Source of the DNA: VRUE01 sp963705635
GTDB taxonomy: Bacteria > Actinomycetota > Thermoleophilia > Solirubrobacterales > 70-9
Direction: 5' to 3'
Assembly: GCA_963705635.1 (NCBI GenBank)
Contig: CAVPKH010000001.1
Coordinates: 711,991-775,990 of the forward strand
Length of the DNA stretch: 64,000 bases
This document shows, piece by piece, positions 16,668 to 25,505 of this stretch (positions are counted from its first letter, which is position 1; each line of letters starts with the position of its first letter). The notes under the pieces are model-generated. The model worked only from the letters and a program-made list of their open reading frames with translations, was not told where the DNA came from and ran no database searches. The translations under genes and the position numbers were made by a program.

Positions 16668-17734
16668 CCGACTTCCTGGTCAAGCGCGACGACCTCCGCC
16701 AGTGCCGCGTGGTCGCGTCCGCCGCGCCCGAGATCGAGCCGGGCCAGGCGCTGCTCCGGGTTGACAGCTTCGGTATGACCGCGAACAACGTCACCTACGC
16801 GGTCTTCGGCGAGGCGATGTCCTACTGGGACTTCTTCCCGGCCGAGGAGGGCTGGGGCCGGGTGCCGGTCTGGGGCTTCGCCGAGGTCGAGCGCAGCGAG
16901 GCCGCGGGGGTCGAGCCGGGGACCCGCCTCTACGGATACTTCCCCCCGTCCTCGCACTTCGCGGTGACGCCGGTCTCGGTCGACGGGGCCGGCTTCGTCG
17001 ACGGCTCAGCCCACCGGGCGGCGCTGCCCTCGGCTTACCACCGCTACCTGGCGACGGGGACCGATTCCTTCTACCGGCCGGATACCGAGGCGGTGCAGAT
17101 GCTGCTGCGCCCGCTCTTCTTCACCTCGTTCCTGATCGACGACCAGCTCGACGACGAGGGCCTGGCCACGCGCGGGCCGATCGTCATCTCCAGCGCCTCG
17201 AGCAAGACGGCGATCGCCGCCGCCTTCCTGCTGGCCCGGCGCGACGGGGTCGAGCTCGTCGGCCTGACCTCGCCGCGCAGCGTCGAGTTCGTCGAGGGCC
17301 TGGGGATCTACGGCAGGACCGTCGCCTACGACGCGATCGATTCGCTCGATCGGGGCCCGGCCACCTTCGTCGACGTCGCCGGCGATGCGGACGTGCGGCT
17401 CGCGGTCCACGCGCACTTCGCCGACGACCTCCTCCACAGCATGGCCGTGGGCGCCACCCACTGGGAGGGCCCCGCGCCCGGATCGGACGAGTTGCCGGGG
17501 CCGACGCCGGCCTTCTTCTTCGCCCCGACCCGGGTCACCAAGCGGGCCAAGGACTGGGGCCGGGTCGGCCTCGATACCCGCGTGTCCGCTGCCTGGCACC
17601 CCTTCTGCGAGTGGACGAGCGGCTGGCTGGACCTGATTCCCGGCGAGGGCTTCGACGCGGTCCAGAGCGCCTACCTCGACGTGCTCGAGGGCCGGGTCGA
17701 GCCGAAGCGCGCCCACGTGCTCTCGCTTCCGTAG
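16664..17734 (+). CDS. DUF2855 family protein (medium-chain reductase-like)
   Basis: 356 residues from the GTG at 16664 inside the upstream stop. The N-terminus resembles the GroES-like fold of MDR proteins (LLRVDSFGMTANNVTYAVFG). PVWGFAEVERS and RLYGYFPPSSH are hallmarks of DUF2855, and IVISSASSKTAIAAAFLLAR near residue 170 is a nucleotide-binding-like strand-loop-helix. The substrate is unknown. Coupling to the saccharopine-dehydrogenase-like gene suggests successive steps of one pathway, perhaps lipid or ketone metabolism (inference). Confidence 0.82.
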   Translation: MTDFLVKRDDLRQCRVVASAAPEIEPGQALLRVDSFGMTANNVTYAVFGEAMSYWDFFPAEEGWGRVPVWGFAEVERSEAAGVEPGTRLYGYFPPSSHFAVTPVSVDGAGFVDGSAHRAALPSAYHRYLATGTDSFYRPDTEAVQMLLRPLFFTSFLIDDQLDDEGLATRGPIVISSASSKTAIAAAFLLARRDGVELVGLTSPRSVEFVEGLGIYGRTVAYDAIDSLDRGPATFVDVAGDADVRLAVHAHFADDLLHSMAVGATHWEGPAPGSDELPGPTPAFFFAPTRVTKRAKDWGRVGLDTRVSAAWHPFCEWTSGWLDLIPGEGFDAVQSAYLDVLEGRVEPKRAHVLSLP

Positions 17735-17805
17735 CGCTCTCGCTGAGTTCGGACGACCCCGGCCGCCTGGCAGTTCGACGCCGGCTTTCTTCGAGATCGG
17801 ACGCG

Positions 17806-18723
17806 TTACGGGCTCGAGGCGAGCCAGTGGCGCTCCTTCGAGCGCATCACCGGCGTGGCGACGACGCTGCCGAGGCGACGCTGCAGGGCGCGCGCCCGCG
17901 AATCGTGGCCGGCGGGCAGCAGCTTGGCGAGCTGCTTGTACTCGCGCGAGACCCGGCTGCTGCGGAAGGTGGTGGCGATCGTCCTCAGCAGCTGCGCCGG
18001 CTCGGCCACGGTCGTCTTCGCCAGCTCCTCGCCCTCGACCGTGATGCGCAGCTCGGCCGGGTAGCTGCGGGCGGGCGGCGGCCGCATCGGCGCGGCGAGG
18101 GCGGCCCGGATCGAGTCGGCGAGCTCGGCGCGGACCGAGTCCGGATCGCGCGACTGGGCTCGCGCCCGCCCCTGGCCCTCCTTGGTCGGCACCAGGCGGG
18201 CGCTGCCCAGCTCGCCCTCGCCGAGCTCCTCGAGCATCCAGCGATCGCCGCTGGCGACCAATACCGGTATCCCCTCGACGGCCAGCCCCTGGGCGTAGAC
18301 CTGGACCTCGTTGAGCGACTCGCCGTCGAGCAGCACCTCCATGTCCCAGACGAAGGTGTGCGAGGAGAAGGCGCGCGGATTGGGTGTGCTGGCGTGGTGG
18401 CCGATGAAGACGACGGCGTCGAGCGGGCCACCGTGGGCCTTGCTCAGCGAGGGGGTGGCCTCGACCAGCGCCAGGTCGGCGATCGGCCGCACTTCGATGC
18501 CGGATGGGATGCGCTGGCGCTCGACGTTGGTGCCGACCATGTGCCAGTCGCCGACCGAGATGCGCCCGGCGCCGGCGCCGCGCAGGGCTTCGATCGCGGC
18601 CAGCACCTCGTCGGTCATCAGCCTCCGGCCGCGGGCGTAGGCGGCCGGGTGGGAGGGCAGGCAGTCGCCGCAGTCGTCGATGCCGGCGATGCCCTCCATG
18701 TCGGCGGCGATCATTACGTTCAC
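17806..18723 (-). CDS. dppA: M55-family D-aminopeptidase
   Basis: 305 residues, ATG at 18723. It has the M55 signature MIAADMEGIAGI at the start (Asp/Glu zinc ligands), GDWHMVGTNV near residue 58 and VVFIGHHAST near residue 105, which supply the histidine ligands. DppA-type enzymes are zinc aminopeptidases that release D-amino acids, for example from D-Ala-D-Ala peptides during wall turnover. The C-terminus (after ~residue 250) is a helical extension. It is monocistronic between two plus-strand genes. The symbol is given by family similarity only. Confidence 0.8.
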   Translation of the reverse strand: MNVMIAADMEGIAGIDDCGDCLPSHPAAYARGRRLMTDEVLAAIEALRGAGAGRISVGDWHMVGTNVERQRIPSGIEVRPIADLALVEATPSLSKAHGGPLDAVVFIGHHASTPNPRAFSSHTFVWDMEVLLDGESLNEVQVYAQGLAVEGIPVLVASGDRWMLEELGEGELGSARLVPTKEGQGRARAQSRDPDSVRAELADSIRAALAAPMRPPPARSYPAELRITVEGEELAKTTVAEPAQLLRTIATTFRSSRVSREYKQLAKLLPAGHDSRARALQRRLGSVVATPVMRSKERHWLASSP

Positions 18724-18771
18724 GCGTCGAGCCTAGTCTGTAGTGACTTCAACACCCTGACTGGAGGAACC

Positions 18772-19134
18772 ATGATCACCAAGGCCGACTTCATCGGAAT
18801 TCCCTCGCAGGACGCCGAGCGCTCGCGGCGCTTCTACGTAGAGACGCTGGGGCTGCGGCCGGACGAGAACGGCAAGTTCGAGTTCTGGGCGGGGGAGACC
18901 TGCTTCGGCATCTGGGAGCCGGAGCAGATGGGCATGCAGTTCGCGCCGCAGAAAAACGCCCACCCGGCGCTGCACGTGGACGACGTCGCCGCGGCGCGAG
19001 CGGAGCTCGAGGCGAAGGGCGTCGTCTTCTCCGGCGAGACCTTCGACACCGGGGTCTGCCAGATGGCCCTCTTCACCGACCCCGATGGCAACGACCTGAT
19101 GCTGCACAACCGCTACGCGCCCTACGGCGACTAG
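18772..19134 (+). CDS. VOC-family (glyoxalase/bleomycin-resistance-like) protein
   Basis: 120 residues. The ATG at 18772 follows CTGGAGGAACC, an excellent ribosome site; the open frame upstream is antisense to the peptidase gene and is not coding. It has the beta-alpha-beta-beta-beta modules: DFIGIPSQDAERSRRFYVET at the start and MALFTDPDGNDLMLHNRY at the end. VOC proteins are dimeric metalloenzymes or binders; the substrate cannot be told. A small hairpin AGGCG-cct-CGCCT at 19133-19145 follows the stop. Confidence 0.88.
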   Translation: MITKADFIGIPSQDAERSRRFYVETLGLRPDENGKFEFWAGETCFGIWEPEQMGMQFAPQKNAHPALHVDDVAAARAELEAKGVVFSGETFDTGVCQMALFTDPDGNDLMLHNRYAPYGD

Positions 19135-19199
19135 GCGCCTCGCCTGAGCAGTCCCCTGCGCCAGCCGCTCCGCCGCCGCCGCAAGTGTGAGATGCGCAC

Positions 19200-20768
19200 A
19201 TGTCGGGAGGGAGCGGACTGGCTGACCAGCCAGCCTGTCAGAATGCCGGAGTCTTGACTGGGAACGGGCAACTCACTGAGCACTTCGACGTCCTGATCGT
19301 CGGCGCCGGGATTTCAGGCATCGGCGCCGGGTATCACCTGAACGAGCGCTGTCCCGGCAAGAGCTACGCGATCCTCGAGGCCCGTGATGATCTCGGCGGC
19401 ACCTGGGACCTCTTCCGCTATCCCGGTATTCGCTCGGACTCGGACATGCACACGCTCGGCTACCGCTTCAAGCCGTGGACCGACGTGAAGGCGATCGCCG
19501 AGGGCGACTCGATCCTCGAATACGTTCGGGAGACGGCGAGCGAGAACCGGATCGAGGAGAAGATTCGCTACGGCCTCCGCGTCGTCCGCGCCGAGTGGTC
19601 GACGGCTGAGGCGCGCTGGACGGTCGAAGCCGAACGCACGGGCAGCGGCGAGACCGTGCCGCTGACCTGCGGCTACCTCTGGACCTGCACCGGCTACTAC
19701 CGCTACGACGAGGGCTACACCCCGGAGTTCGAGGGGACCGAGCGCTTCCCCGGGCCGATCGTCCACCCGCAGCACTGGCCGGAGGACCTCGACTACGCCG
19801 GCAAGCGCGTCGTCGTGATCGGCAGCGGCGCGACCGCGGTCACCCTGGTGCCGGCGATGGCCGAGAAGGCCGCGCAGGTGACGATGCTGCAGCGCTCACC
19901 CACCTACATCGTCTCGATGCCGGGCAAGGATCCGATCGCGAGGGCGATCCGCCGGGTGCTGCCGATCAAGGCCGCCTACGCGCTGATCCGCTGGAAGAAC
20001 GTCCTCCTGCAGATGGGCACCTACAAGCTGAGCAGGAGCCGCCCCGCCTTCGTCAAGAAGATGATTCGCAAGGGCAACGAGCGCTCGTTGCCGGCCGGGT
20101 ACGACCTCGACACCCATTTCAAACCTCCCTACAACCCTTGGGACCAGCGCATGTGCCTGGTGCCCGACGGGGACCTGTTCCAGGCGATTCGCTCGGGCAG
20201 CGCCGAGATCGTCACCGATCGAATCGAGACCTTCACCGAGAACGGGATCAAGCTCGTGTCCGGCGCCGAGCTGGAGGCTGACGTGATCATCACCGCGACC
20301 GGGCTGAACGTACTCTTCCTTGGCGGCATGGATCTCGCCGTCGACGGCGAGGCGGTCGATTTCCCCGGCAAGATGGCCTACAAGGGCATGATGCTCAACG
20401 GCATCCCGAACTTCGTCTTCACCCTCGGCTACACCAATGCCTCCTGGACGCTCAAGGCCGACCTCACCTCGGAGTACGTCTGCCGTCTGCTCAACCACAT
20501 GGACGCGCACGGATACAGGCAGTGCGTGCCGGAGATCACCGACCCCTCGGTCACCGAGGAGCCGATCCTCGACTTCAATGCCGGCTACGTCCTCCGCGCC
20601 CTAGACAAACTTCCCAAGCAGGGCTCGAAGGAGCCCTGGAAGCTGCGCCAGAACTACGTGCTCGACACCCGGGAGATCCGGCGTGGCCAGATCGATGACG
20701 GCGCGATGCGCTTCTGCAACCCCGCGCCGCGCGGCTCCGAGAGCGAACCCAGCCTCGCCTCGGCCTGA
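19200..20768 (+). CDS. flavin-containing Baeyer-Villiger-type monooxygenase (EthA-like)
   Basis: 522 residues. It has the FAD Rossmann motif DVLIVGAGISGIGAGYHL, the BVMO fingerprint FPGPIVHPQHWP near residue 180, and the NADPH Rossmann motif VVVIGSGATAVTLVPAMAEK near residue 203. Such enzymes turn ketones into esters or lactones or oxidise sulfur compounds. Length and the IRSDSDMHTLGYRFKPW block match the EthA/MymA branch. The ATG at 19200 has a poor ribosome site; a TTG near 19254 is an alternative. A TGTG...CACA dyad overlaps the start region. The flavodoxin-like gene follows 66 bp downstream. Confidence 0.88.
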   Translation: MSGGSGLADQPACQNAGVLTGNGQLTEHFDVLIVGAGISGIGAGYHLNERCPGKSYAILEARDDLGGTWDLFRYPGIRSDSDMHTLGYRFKPWTDVKAIAEGDSILEYVRETASENRIEEKIRYGLRVVRAEWSTAEARWTVEAERTGSGETVPLTCGYLWTCTGYYRYDEGYTPEFEGTERFPGPIVHPQHWPEDLDYAGKRVVVIGSGATAVTLVPAMAEKAAQVTMLQRSPTYIVSMPGKDPIARAIRRVLPIKAAYALIRWKNVLLQMGTYKLSRSRPAFVKKMIRKGNERSLPAGYDLDTHFKPPYNPWDQRMCLVPDGDLFQAIRSGSAEIVTDRIETFTENGIKLVSGAELEADVIITATGLNVLFLGGMDLAVDGEAVDFPGKMAYKGMMLNGIPNFVFTLGYTNASWTLKADLTSEYVCRLLNHMDAHGYRQCVPEITDPSVTEEPILDFNAGYVLRALDKLPKQGSKEPWKLRQNYVLDTREIRRGQIDDGAMRFCNPAPRGSESEPSLASA

Positions 20769-20834
20769 CGCTGACGCTAGCGCTGCCTGACCGCTCATAG
20801 ACTGCCCGCGAAACCCACGGGCGAGGAGAGCTAT

Positions 20835-21584
20835 ATGACGGAGCTGACCGACAGGCAGGCCGAGCTGTGCGAGAGCAGTAAGACCGACTACTCCGACCTA
20901 CGCGCCTTCTTCATCAACTGCACGCTGAAGCGCAGCCCCGAGGTCTCCAACACCCAGGGACTGATGGACATCTCGATCGAGATCATGCGTCGCAACGGGG
21001 TCGCGGTCGAGTGCATCCGCGCGGTCGACCACGAGATCGCCACCGGCGTCTGGCCTGACATGACCGAGCACGGTTGGGACAAAGACGAGTGGCCGGCGAT
21101 CTTCGAGCAGGTGATGGCGGCCGACATCCTCGTCCTCGGCATGTCGATCTGGCTGGGGGAGAAGTCCTCGGTGGCGACCCAGATCGTCGAGCGGCTCTAC
21201 GGCAACTCTCACCTGCTCAACGACGACGGCCAGTACGCCTACTACGGCCGCGTCGGCGGCTGCCTGGTGACCGGCAACGAGGACGGCGTCAAGCACTGCG
21301 CGATGAACACCCTCTACTCGCTGCAGCACCTCGGCTACGTGATCCCGCCGCAGGCCGACTCGGGCTGGATCGGCGAGGCGGGCCCAGGCCCCTCATACCT
21401 CGACGAGGGCTCCGGTGGTCCGGAGAACGACTTCACCAACCGCAACACCACCTTCGCCGCCTGGAACATGCTCCACCTGGCGCGGATCCTCAAGGACGCC
21501 GGCGGCATCCCCGCCCACGGCAACCAGCGCACCGCCTGGGACGCGGGCTGTCGCACCGACTTCCCCAATCCCGAGCATCGCTGA
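20835..21584 (+). CDS. flavodoxin-fold NAD(P)H-dependent oxidoreductase
   Basis: 249 residues, ATG at 20835 with GAGGAGAG upstream; a GCCCG/CGGGC hairpin (20804-20822) abuts that ribosome site. The FMN-binding strand-loop is AFFINCTLKRSPEVSNTQGL near residue 25. ADILVLGMSIWLGEKSSVATQ near residue 95 and GGCLVTGNEDGVKH near residue 140 match NADPH-dependent FMN reductase/flavodoxin-like proteins. It could supply reduced flavin or electrons to the preceding monooxygenase (inference). Confidence 0.82.
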   Translation: MTELTDRQAELCESSKTDYSDLRAFFINCTLKRSPEVSNTQGLMDISIEIMRRNGVAVECIRAVDHEIATGVWPDMTEHGWDKDEWPAIFEQVMAADILVLGMSIWLGEKSSVATQIVERLYGNSHLLNDDGQYAYYGRVGGCLVTGNEDGVKHCAMNTLYSLQHLGYVIPPQADSGWIGEAGPGPSYLDEGSGGPENDFTNRNTTFAAWNMLHLARILKDAGGIPAHGNQRTAWDAGCRTDFPNPEHR

Positions 21585-21588
21585 CGGG

Positions 21589-21690
21589 TTAGCTGCCGCC
21601 GCCGCATCCCCCGCCGCCGCAGCCGCCACCCGAGCAGCTCGATGAAGCAACCGCCGATGCAGCCCGATCCGCTTCTCGGCGGCGCTCCAT
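21589..21690 (-). CDS. candidate 33-residue Gly/Cys-rich micropeptide
   Basis: ATG at 21690 with GGAGG six bases upstream, stop TAA at 21589. The peptide starts MERRREADRAASAVASSS and ends in a CSGGGCGGGGCGGGS tail with three evenly spaced cysteines. The start is the only one in the frame and the ribosome site is good, but low-complexity Gly codons arise easily in GC-rich DNA. It lies between the flavodoxin gene and the cyclase gene. It could be a real metal-binding or modified peptide, a fragment of a Gly/Cys tail, or chance. Confidence 0.3.
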   Translation of the reverse strand: MERRREADRAASAVASSSCSGGGCGGGGCGGGS

Positions 21691-21828
21691 CCGCAGCCTC
21701 CGTTCAGATCCTGCCCGCGGATCGCGGCCGGAAATAGCCCTCTGTCGGAGCTAAAAGGTCAAGTCCCTTGGAGTCGAGCGACGCATCCGCGTTTCACCCC
21801 ACCCCAGCGTGGTGAATGTCGGCTGCGC

Positions 21829-22635
21829 TCAACTGGCCTCGGGGAGCAGCGCGATCGCCCGGCCGGGGGCGCCGCTGGCGGTGGCGACCTTGATCGGGAG
21901 GAAGACGAAGGAGGCGCCGCGGGCGGGGAGGCGGTCGAGGTTGGTGAGCATCTCGACGAAGAGCATCGCGCGGCTGAGGCCGGCGCGGTGGACCTCGTTG
22001 CCCTCCTCGGCGGAGCCCATGCTCGGCGCGTCGATGCCGATCGTGCTGACGCCACGCTCGTGCAGGAAGACGGCGACCGCGGCCTCGGGTGCGGGCCAGG
22101 CGGGGCGCGACTGCAGCACCACCGGCTCGTGCACGAAAGCCCGGCCGGCCTCGCCGCTGACGTAGTGCTTCGACCAGCCGGTGTGGAGGAGCGCGATGTC
22201 GCCCGGTTGGAAGCGGCCGTGCTCAGCCTCCCAGGCTTCGAGGTGGGCGACCGTGATCGGCGGGCTGGCGCCGGGCTCGGCCTGCCCGTCGAGCTGGCTC
22301 AGGTCGACGACGGCGGCCGGCCCGATCAGCTTCGAGAGGTCGAGCTTCTCGGCGCTGGCCTCACCCAGCGGCCCCGCATCCGGCAGCTCGGAGCCGGGTG
22401 GCGGGATGTAGTGGGAGGGCGCGTCGACGTGGGTGCCGGCGTGCTCGTCGATGATGATGAAGTGGGTGACGTAGGGGCCGAGCGAGCAGCTGCTGGCGCC
22501 GCTGGGCAGCTCTGCCTCCTCGTGCCAGCTCCAGTTCTTGTGGGCGAACGGCATGTGCTCGGGCCAGGTCCCCGGCAGGTGCTCGGAGAGCGTGACCGAG
22601 AGGTCGACGAGCTTGTCCGCATCCGCTTCGATCAA
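21829..22635 (-). CDS. cyclase-family (kynurenine formamidase-like) hydrolase
   Basis: 268 residues starting at TTG 22635 with GAGGAAC upstream. It contains the metal-binding signature HAGTHVDAPSHY near residue 65 and the GDIALLHTGWSKHY and GIDAPSMG blocks of the PF04199 cyclase/formamidase family. Members hydrolyse formylkynurenine, isatin or polyketide amides with Zn/Mn. It ends 12 bp downstream of a short inverted repeat TTCACC...GGTGAA (21793-21816) that may terminate it. Confidence 0.85.
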   Translation of the reverse strand: MIEADADKLVDLSVTLSEHLPGTWPEHMPFAHKNWSWHEEAELPSGASSCSLGPYVTHFIIIDEHAGTHVDAPSHYIPPPGSELPDAGPLGEASAEKLDLSKLIGPAAVVDLSQLDGQAEPGASPPITVAHLEAWEAEHGRFQPGDIALLHTGWSKHYVSGEAGRAFVHEPVVLQSRPAWPAPEAAVAVFLHERGVSTIGIDAPSMGSAEEGNEVHRAGLSRAMLFVEMLTNLDRLPARGASFVFLPIKVATASGAPGRAIALLPEAS

Positions 22636-22665
22636 GTTCCTCGAAGTAGTAGCACGGAATTGCGC

Positions 22666-23529
22666 TCAGGCTTCGGCGAGGAGCCGCTCGGCGAGGCGGT
22701 TCATGCCGCGCTCGCCCGCGGCCCCGGCGGCGCCGGCCCAGTCGGTCTCGCGGTCGGGCGGCGGCGCGACGCCGGCGTCGCGCAGGGTGGCGATGTCCTT
22801 GAAGGCGCGCAGGTCGTCGGCGGCCTCGATCAGGGCGCCGCGCAGGGCGGGCCGGCGCTCGCGGATCGCGTTGTCGAGCACTCCCTCCAGTGAGCCGTGG
22901 CGGCGCAGCAGCTCGGCCGCGGTCTTCGGGCCGACGCCCTTGGCGCCCGGCAGGCCGTCGGAGGGGTCGCCGCGCAGGGCGATGAAGTCCGGCACCAGCT
23001 CGGGCCCGATTCCGTAGCGGCGCTCGACCTCCGCCGGCGTGACCTCTTCGGCGCCTTTGCCTTTGCTCCCCGTCTTCACGTAGAGCACGGTGACCCGCTC
23101 GGCCGCGCACTGGTACATGTCGCGGTCGCCGGTCATCAGCAGCGCTCGCCCGCCCGCCTTCGCCTCGCGGCGGGCGTAGGTGCCGAGCAGGTCGTCGGCC
23201 TCGAGCGAGTCGCTCGTCGCCACGACCCAGCCGAAGGCCTCGAAGAAGTCGCGGCAGGCGACGAACTGCGGCGCCAGCTCGTCGGGCATCGCCGCCTCGC
23301 GCTCGGCGTGGTAGGCGGGGTAGAGCTCGGTTCGGTAGGAGGCGGCGTCGGGGCCGAAGCAGAGGACGACGGCGCGGGGCTGGTGGATTTCGATCTCGCG
23401 CAGGACGAGGTTGGCGGTGCCGAGCAGGGCGTTGACCGGCTCGCCGTCGCTGCCCACGATCGTCTTCGGCAGCGCGTAGAAGGCACGGAAGAGCAGCGAG
23501 GGCGTGTCGACTACGAGCAGCGGCTTCAT
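22666..23529 (-). CDS. 5'-3' exonuclease (PolI N-terminal domain-like flap nuclease)
   Basis: 287 residues from the ATG at 23529 (the frame is open further but homology begins at MKPLLVVDTPSLLFRAFYAL). It has acidic metal-ligand motifs: DTPSLLFRAFYA, SLEADDLLGTYAR and LMTGDRDMYQCA. The helix-hairpin-helix GDPSDGLPGAKGVGPKTAAE is near residue 190. It matches the N-terminal nuclease domain of DNA polymerase I but stands alone. Probable role: removing RNA primers or flaps. It is divergent from the hypothetical protein at 23621. Confidence 0.9.
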   Translation of the reverse strand: MKPLLVVDTPSLLFRAFYALPKTIVGSDGEPVNALLGTANLVLREIEIHQPRAVVLCFGPDAASYRTELYPAYHAEREAAMPDELAPQFVACRDFFEAFGWVVATSDSLEADDLLGTYARREAKAGGRALLMTGDRDMYQCAAERVTVLYVKTGSKGKGAEEVTPAEVERRYGIGPELVPDFIALRGDPSDGLPGAKGVGPKTAAELLRRHGSLEGVLDNAIRERRPALRGALIEAADDLRAFKDIATLRDAGVAPPPDRETDWAGAAGAAGERGMNRLAERLLAEA

Positions 23530-23620
23530 CACCGCAACTCTAAGCACATCGCTTGCCCGCGCGCGACGCTGTTTCGGATTTTGTCTTTGCGAGGGGGTAC
23601 TGTGCTCGAGGGCGGAGCAG

Positions 23621-24469
23621 ATGGGGCGTTCCAGTAAAAAGACAGGGCCGATGCGGCGCGTGTCAGACGCGCGATTGTCGCGCTGGCAGTCTTGGGCGGT
23701 GATTGCCAGTGTCGCACTTGCGTTCGCGATCTGGCTGGCCCCCAACCCCTTCGACGACGATGGGGGGTCCCGCGTCGAAAGCGCTCCGCGCGCCTCTCAT
23801 CTCGAGCCCGTAAGCATGACGGTGCGAGAAATCCATAAGCCCTACCAACGCCATGCGCGACTGGAGGTAACGTTTCACAACACCGGCGGTCAGCTGGTGG
23901 TGGTCAGCGAAGCGCGAGTCAGGATCCGTCGTGTGTATGAGCTGCGCCCGTGCTTCCCTCAGGGGGATCTTCCTCTGAGCAATACCTACGGGGTTCTGCT
24001 GCCCATCGATGCCCGTCCCGGTGCGCTCGTCAGGGTGCCGCTGCACCAGCAGATCGGCGCCGATGAAGCCGATCGCTTCGGAATCCTGTTCGGCGCCAGA
24101 GCGAACGGCAAGAGGGAGGTAGAGGGCACGTATCTGTTCGAGCTCGATATTGCGCTCGTCACCGATGGACCGCGAAGCCCCATGTCGCTTGGGCAGGCGC
24201 TCGTGTCGCTTCCCGAGCTGCCGTATCCAGGCAACTACTACTGGGGCGATAAAACCGCCGAATTCATCGCTGTCACTTACCCGCACATTCAGGGCAAGCG
24301 CTCTTTCCGAAGGCATTCGATGCCGTGCTGGAAAAGGAACACCACCACCCTGCGCAATGCTCTCTCCGGCCCGGCTGTGCGTTCCCCCGAGCTCGGGGCC
24401 ATATCCGAGACGCTGGTGGCACCGTCCATCTCCGCCATCTACGCACTCGAACAGCTCTCTTCCGGCTAG
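23621..24469 (+). CDS. single-pass membrane protein of unknown function
   Basis: 282 residues from the ATG at 23621, which has GGCGGAG upstream. After a basic stretch, one membrane helix lies at ~22-42 (SWAVIASVALAFAIWLAP). The outer part (residues 50-200) looks like an all-beta domain with VREIHKPYQRHARLEVTFHN and YLFELDIALVTDG, similar in outline to secreted DUF4352-like or CARDB-like domains, but I cannot assign it. GC content is lower than in the neighbours. The TAG stop is followed by 71 further sense codons in the same frame up to the ABC gene. Confidence 0.6.
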   Translation: MGRSSKKTGPMRRVSDARLSRWQSWAVIASVALAFAIWLAPNPFDDDGGSRVESAPRASHLEPVSMTVREIHKPYQRHARLEVTFHNTGGQLVVVSEARVRIRRVYELRPCFPQGDLPLSNTYGVLLPIDARPGALVRVPLHQQIGADEADRFGILFGARANGKREVEGTYLFELDIALVTDGPRSPMSLGQALVSLPELPYPGNYYWGDKTAEFIAVTYPHIQGKRSFRRHSMPCWKRNTTTLRNALSGPAVRSPELGAISETLVAPSISAIYALEQLSSG

Positions 24470-24681
24470 GCCTCCAGTACATGGGAGTGGCCCCGGGTCG
24501 CGCGGCCTCGGTCACCCGTCTACGCGCTGGATGAAGGCGGCAAGCCGCCCCGCGAGGGGACCGAGCTGGTCATCCTGCGCGTCGCCCACAACAGCGGCGG
24601 TCGTCGAGGACCTGTGCGGAAAGCGCTGCCTGGCACCGGCAGCGAGGTTGAGGCAGCGGCTGCACTACGGTTAGCGCCGCA
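24470..24681 (+). other. non-coding stretch with an in-frame open tail
   Basis: Between the stop at 24469 and the ABC ATPase start at 24682. The frame of the upstream gene stays open after its TAG, encoding a protein-like string including VYALDEGGKPPREGTELVI and LRVAHNSGG before a TGA at 24683. It has no start codon of its own with a ribosome site. It may be a gene remnant or part of the upstream gene cut off by a nonsense change. No promoter was recognised. Confidence 0.3.
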
Positions 24682-25449
24682 GTGACTGACAGGGCTCTCG
24701 ACATCAAGGATCTGGTCAAGCGCTACCCGACCGGGGTGGAGGCGCTGCGCGGCGTCTCGCTGGAGATCAAGGCGGGCGAGTTCTTCGCGCTGCTGGGGCC
24801 GAACGGGGCCGGCAAGTCGACGCTGATCCATTGCACGACCGGGCTGGCGCAGCCGACTTCGGGGGCGATCGAGGTCTTTGGCCACGACGCAATCGGCGAT
24901 TACGGCGAGGCGCGCCAGGCGGTTGGGCTCGCTCCGCAGGAGCTCAACATCGACTGGTTCCTGACGGTCGAGGAGACGCTCGACTACCACGCCGGCTACT
25001 TCGGCATGCCCAAGCGCGAGCGCCGCGAGCGGACCAAAGAGCTGCTGGAGACCTTCTCGCTGACCGAGAAGCGCGACGAACGCACCCGCACTCTCTCCGG
25101 CGGGATGAAGCGGCGCCTGATCCTGGCCCGGGCGATGATGCACCGGCCGCGCCTGTTGATCCTCGACGAGCCCACCGCCGGCGTCGACGTCGAGCTGCGG
25201 CTGGAGCTCTGGCACTACATGCAGCGGATCAACGGCGAGGGGACGACGATCCTGCTCACCACGCACTACCTGGAGGAGGCGGAGCAGCTCTGCGACCGCG
25301 TCGCCTTCATCAACGACGGCCAGATCGTCGGCGAGGGGTCGAGCTCGGAGCTTGCCGCCCGCTACGGCGTCGCCAACCTCGAGGACGCCTACCTGGCGCT
25401 GGTCGGGCGCAACGAGCTCTCGCGCTCGAAGATCGAGGTCGCCTCGTGA
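24682..25449 (+). CDS. ABC transporter ATP-binding protein (ABC-2 type exporter)
   Basis: 255 residues, GTG at 24682. It has Walker A GPNGAGKST near residue 40, Q-loop VGLAPQELNIDW, signature TLSGGMKRR near residue 135, Walker B LLILDEPTAGVD and the H-loop TTHYLEEAEQL. It is a DrrA/NodI-like cytoplasmic ATPase that works with the permease encoded next. The substrate is unknown; drug or polysaccharide/lipid export is typical. A structured 56-nt segment separates it from the permease. Confidence 0.92.
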   Translation: MTDRALDIKDLVKRYPTGVEALRGVSLEIKAGEFFALLGPNGAGKSTLIHCTTGLAQPTSGAIEVFGHDAIGDYGEARQAVGLAPQELNIDWFLTVEETLDYHAGYFGMPKRERRERTKELLETFSLTEKRDERTRTLSGGMKRRLILARAMMHRPRLLILDEPTAGVDVELRLELWHYMQRINGEGTTILLTTHYLEEAEQLCDRVAFINDGQIVGEGSSSELAARYGVANLEDAYLALVGRNELSRSKIEVAS

Positions 25450-25505
25450 GCGCCCAAATCGTCACGGTGACTTCCGGGCGTTCGAATCCGTGGCGCTTTG
25501 GGCGC
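25450..25505 (+). other. structured intra-operon RNA element
   Basis: GCGCCCAAA (25450-25458) and TTTGGGCGC (25497-25505) form a perfect 9-bp stem enclosing 38 nt that hold a GTCA-cgg-TGAC hairpin and a second possible hairpin around GGGCGTTCGAATCC. The right arm ends exactly before the GAGG ribosome site of the permease. The position suggests control of translation or processing between ATPase and permease. It has no cloverleaf and is not a tRNA. Confidence 0.45.

Noticed and set aside
17611..18771. Long open frame leading into the VOC gene at 18772
   Set aside because: It is antisense to the M55 peptidase, has no family features, and the ATG at 18772 has a far better ribosome site.
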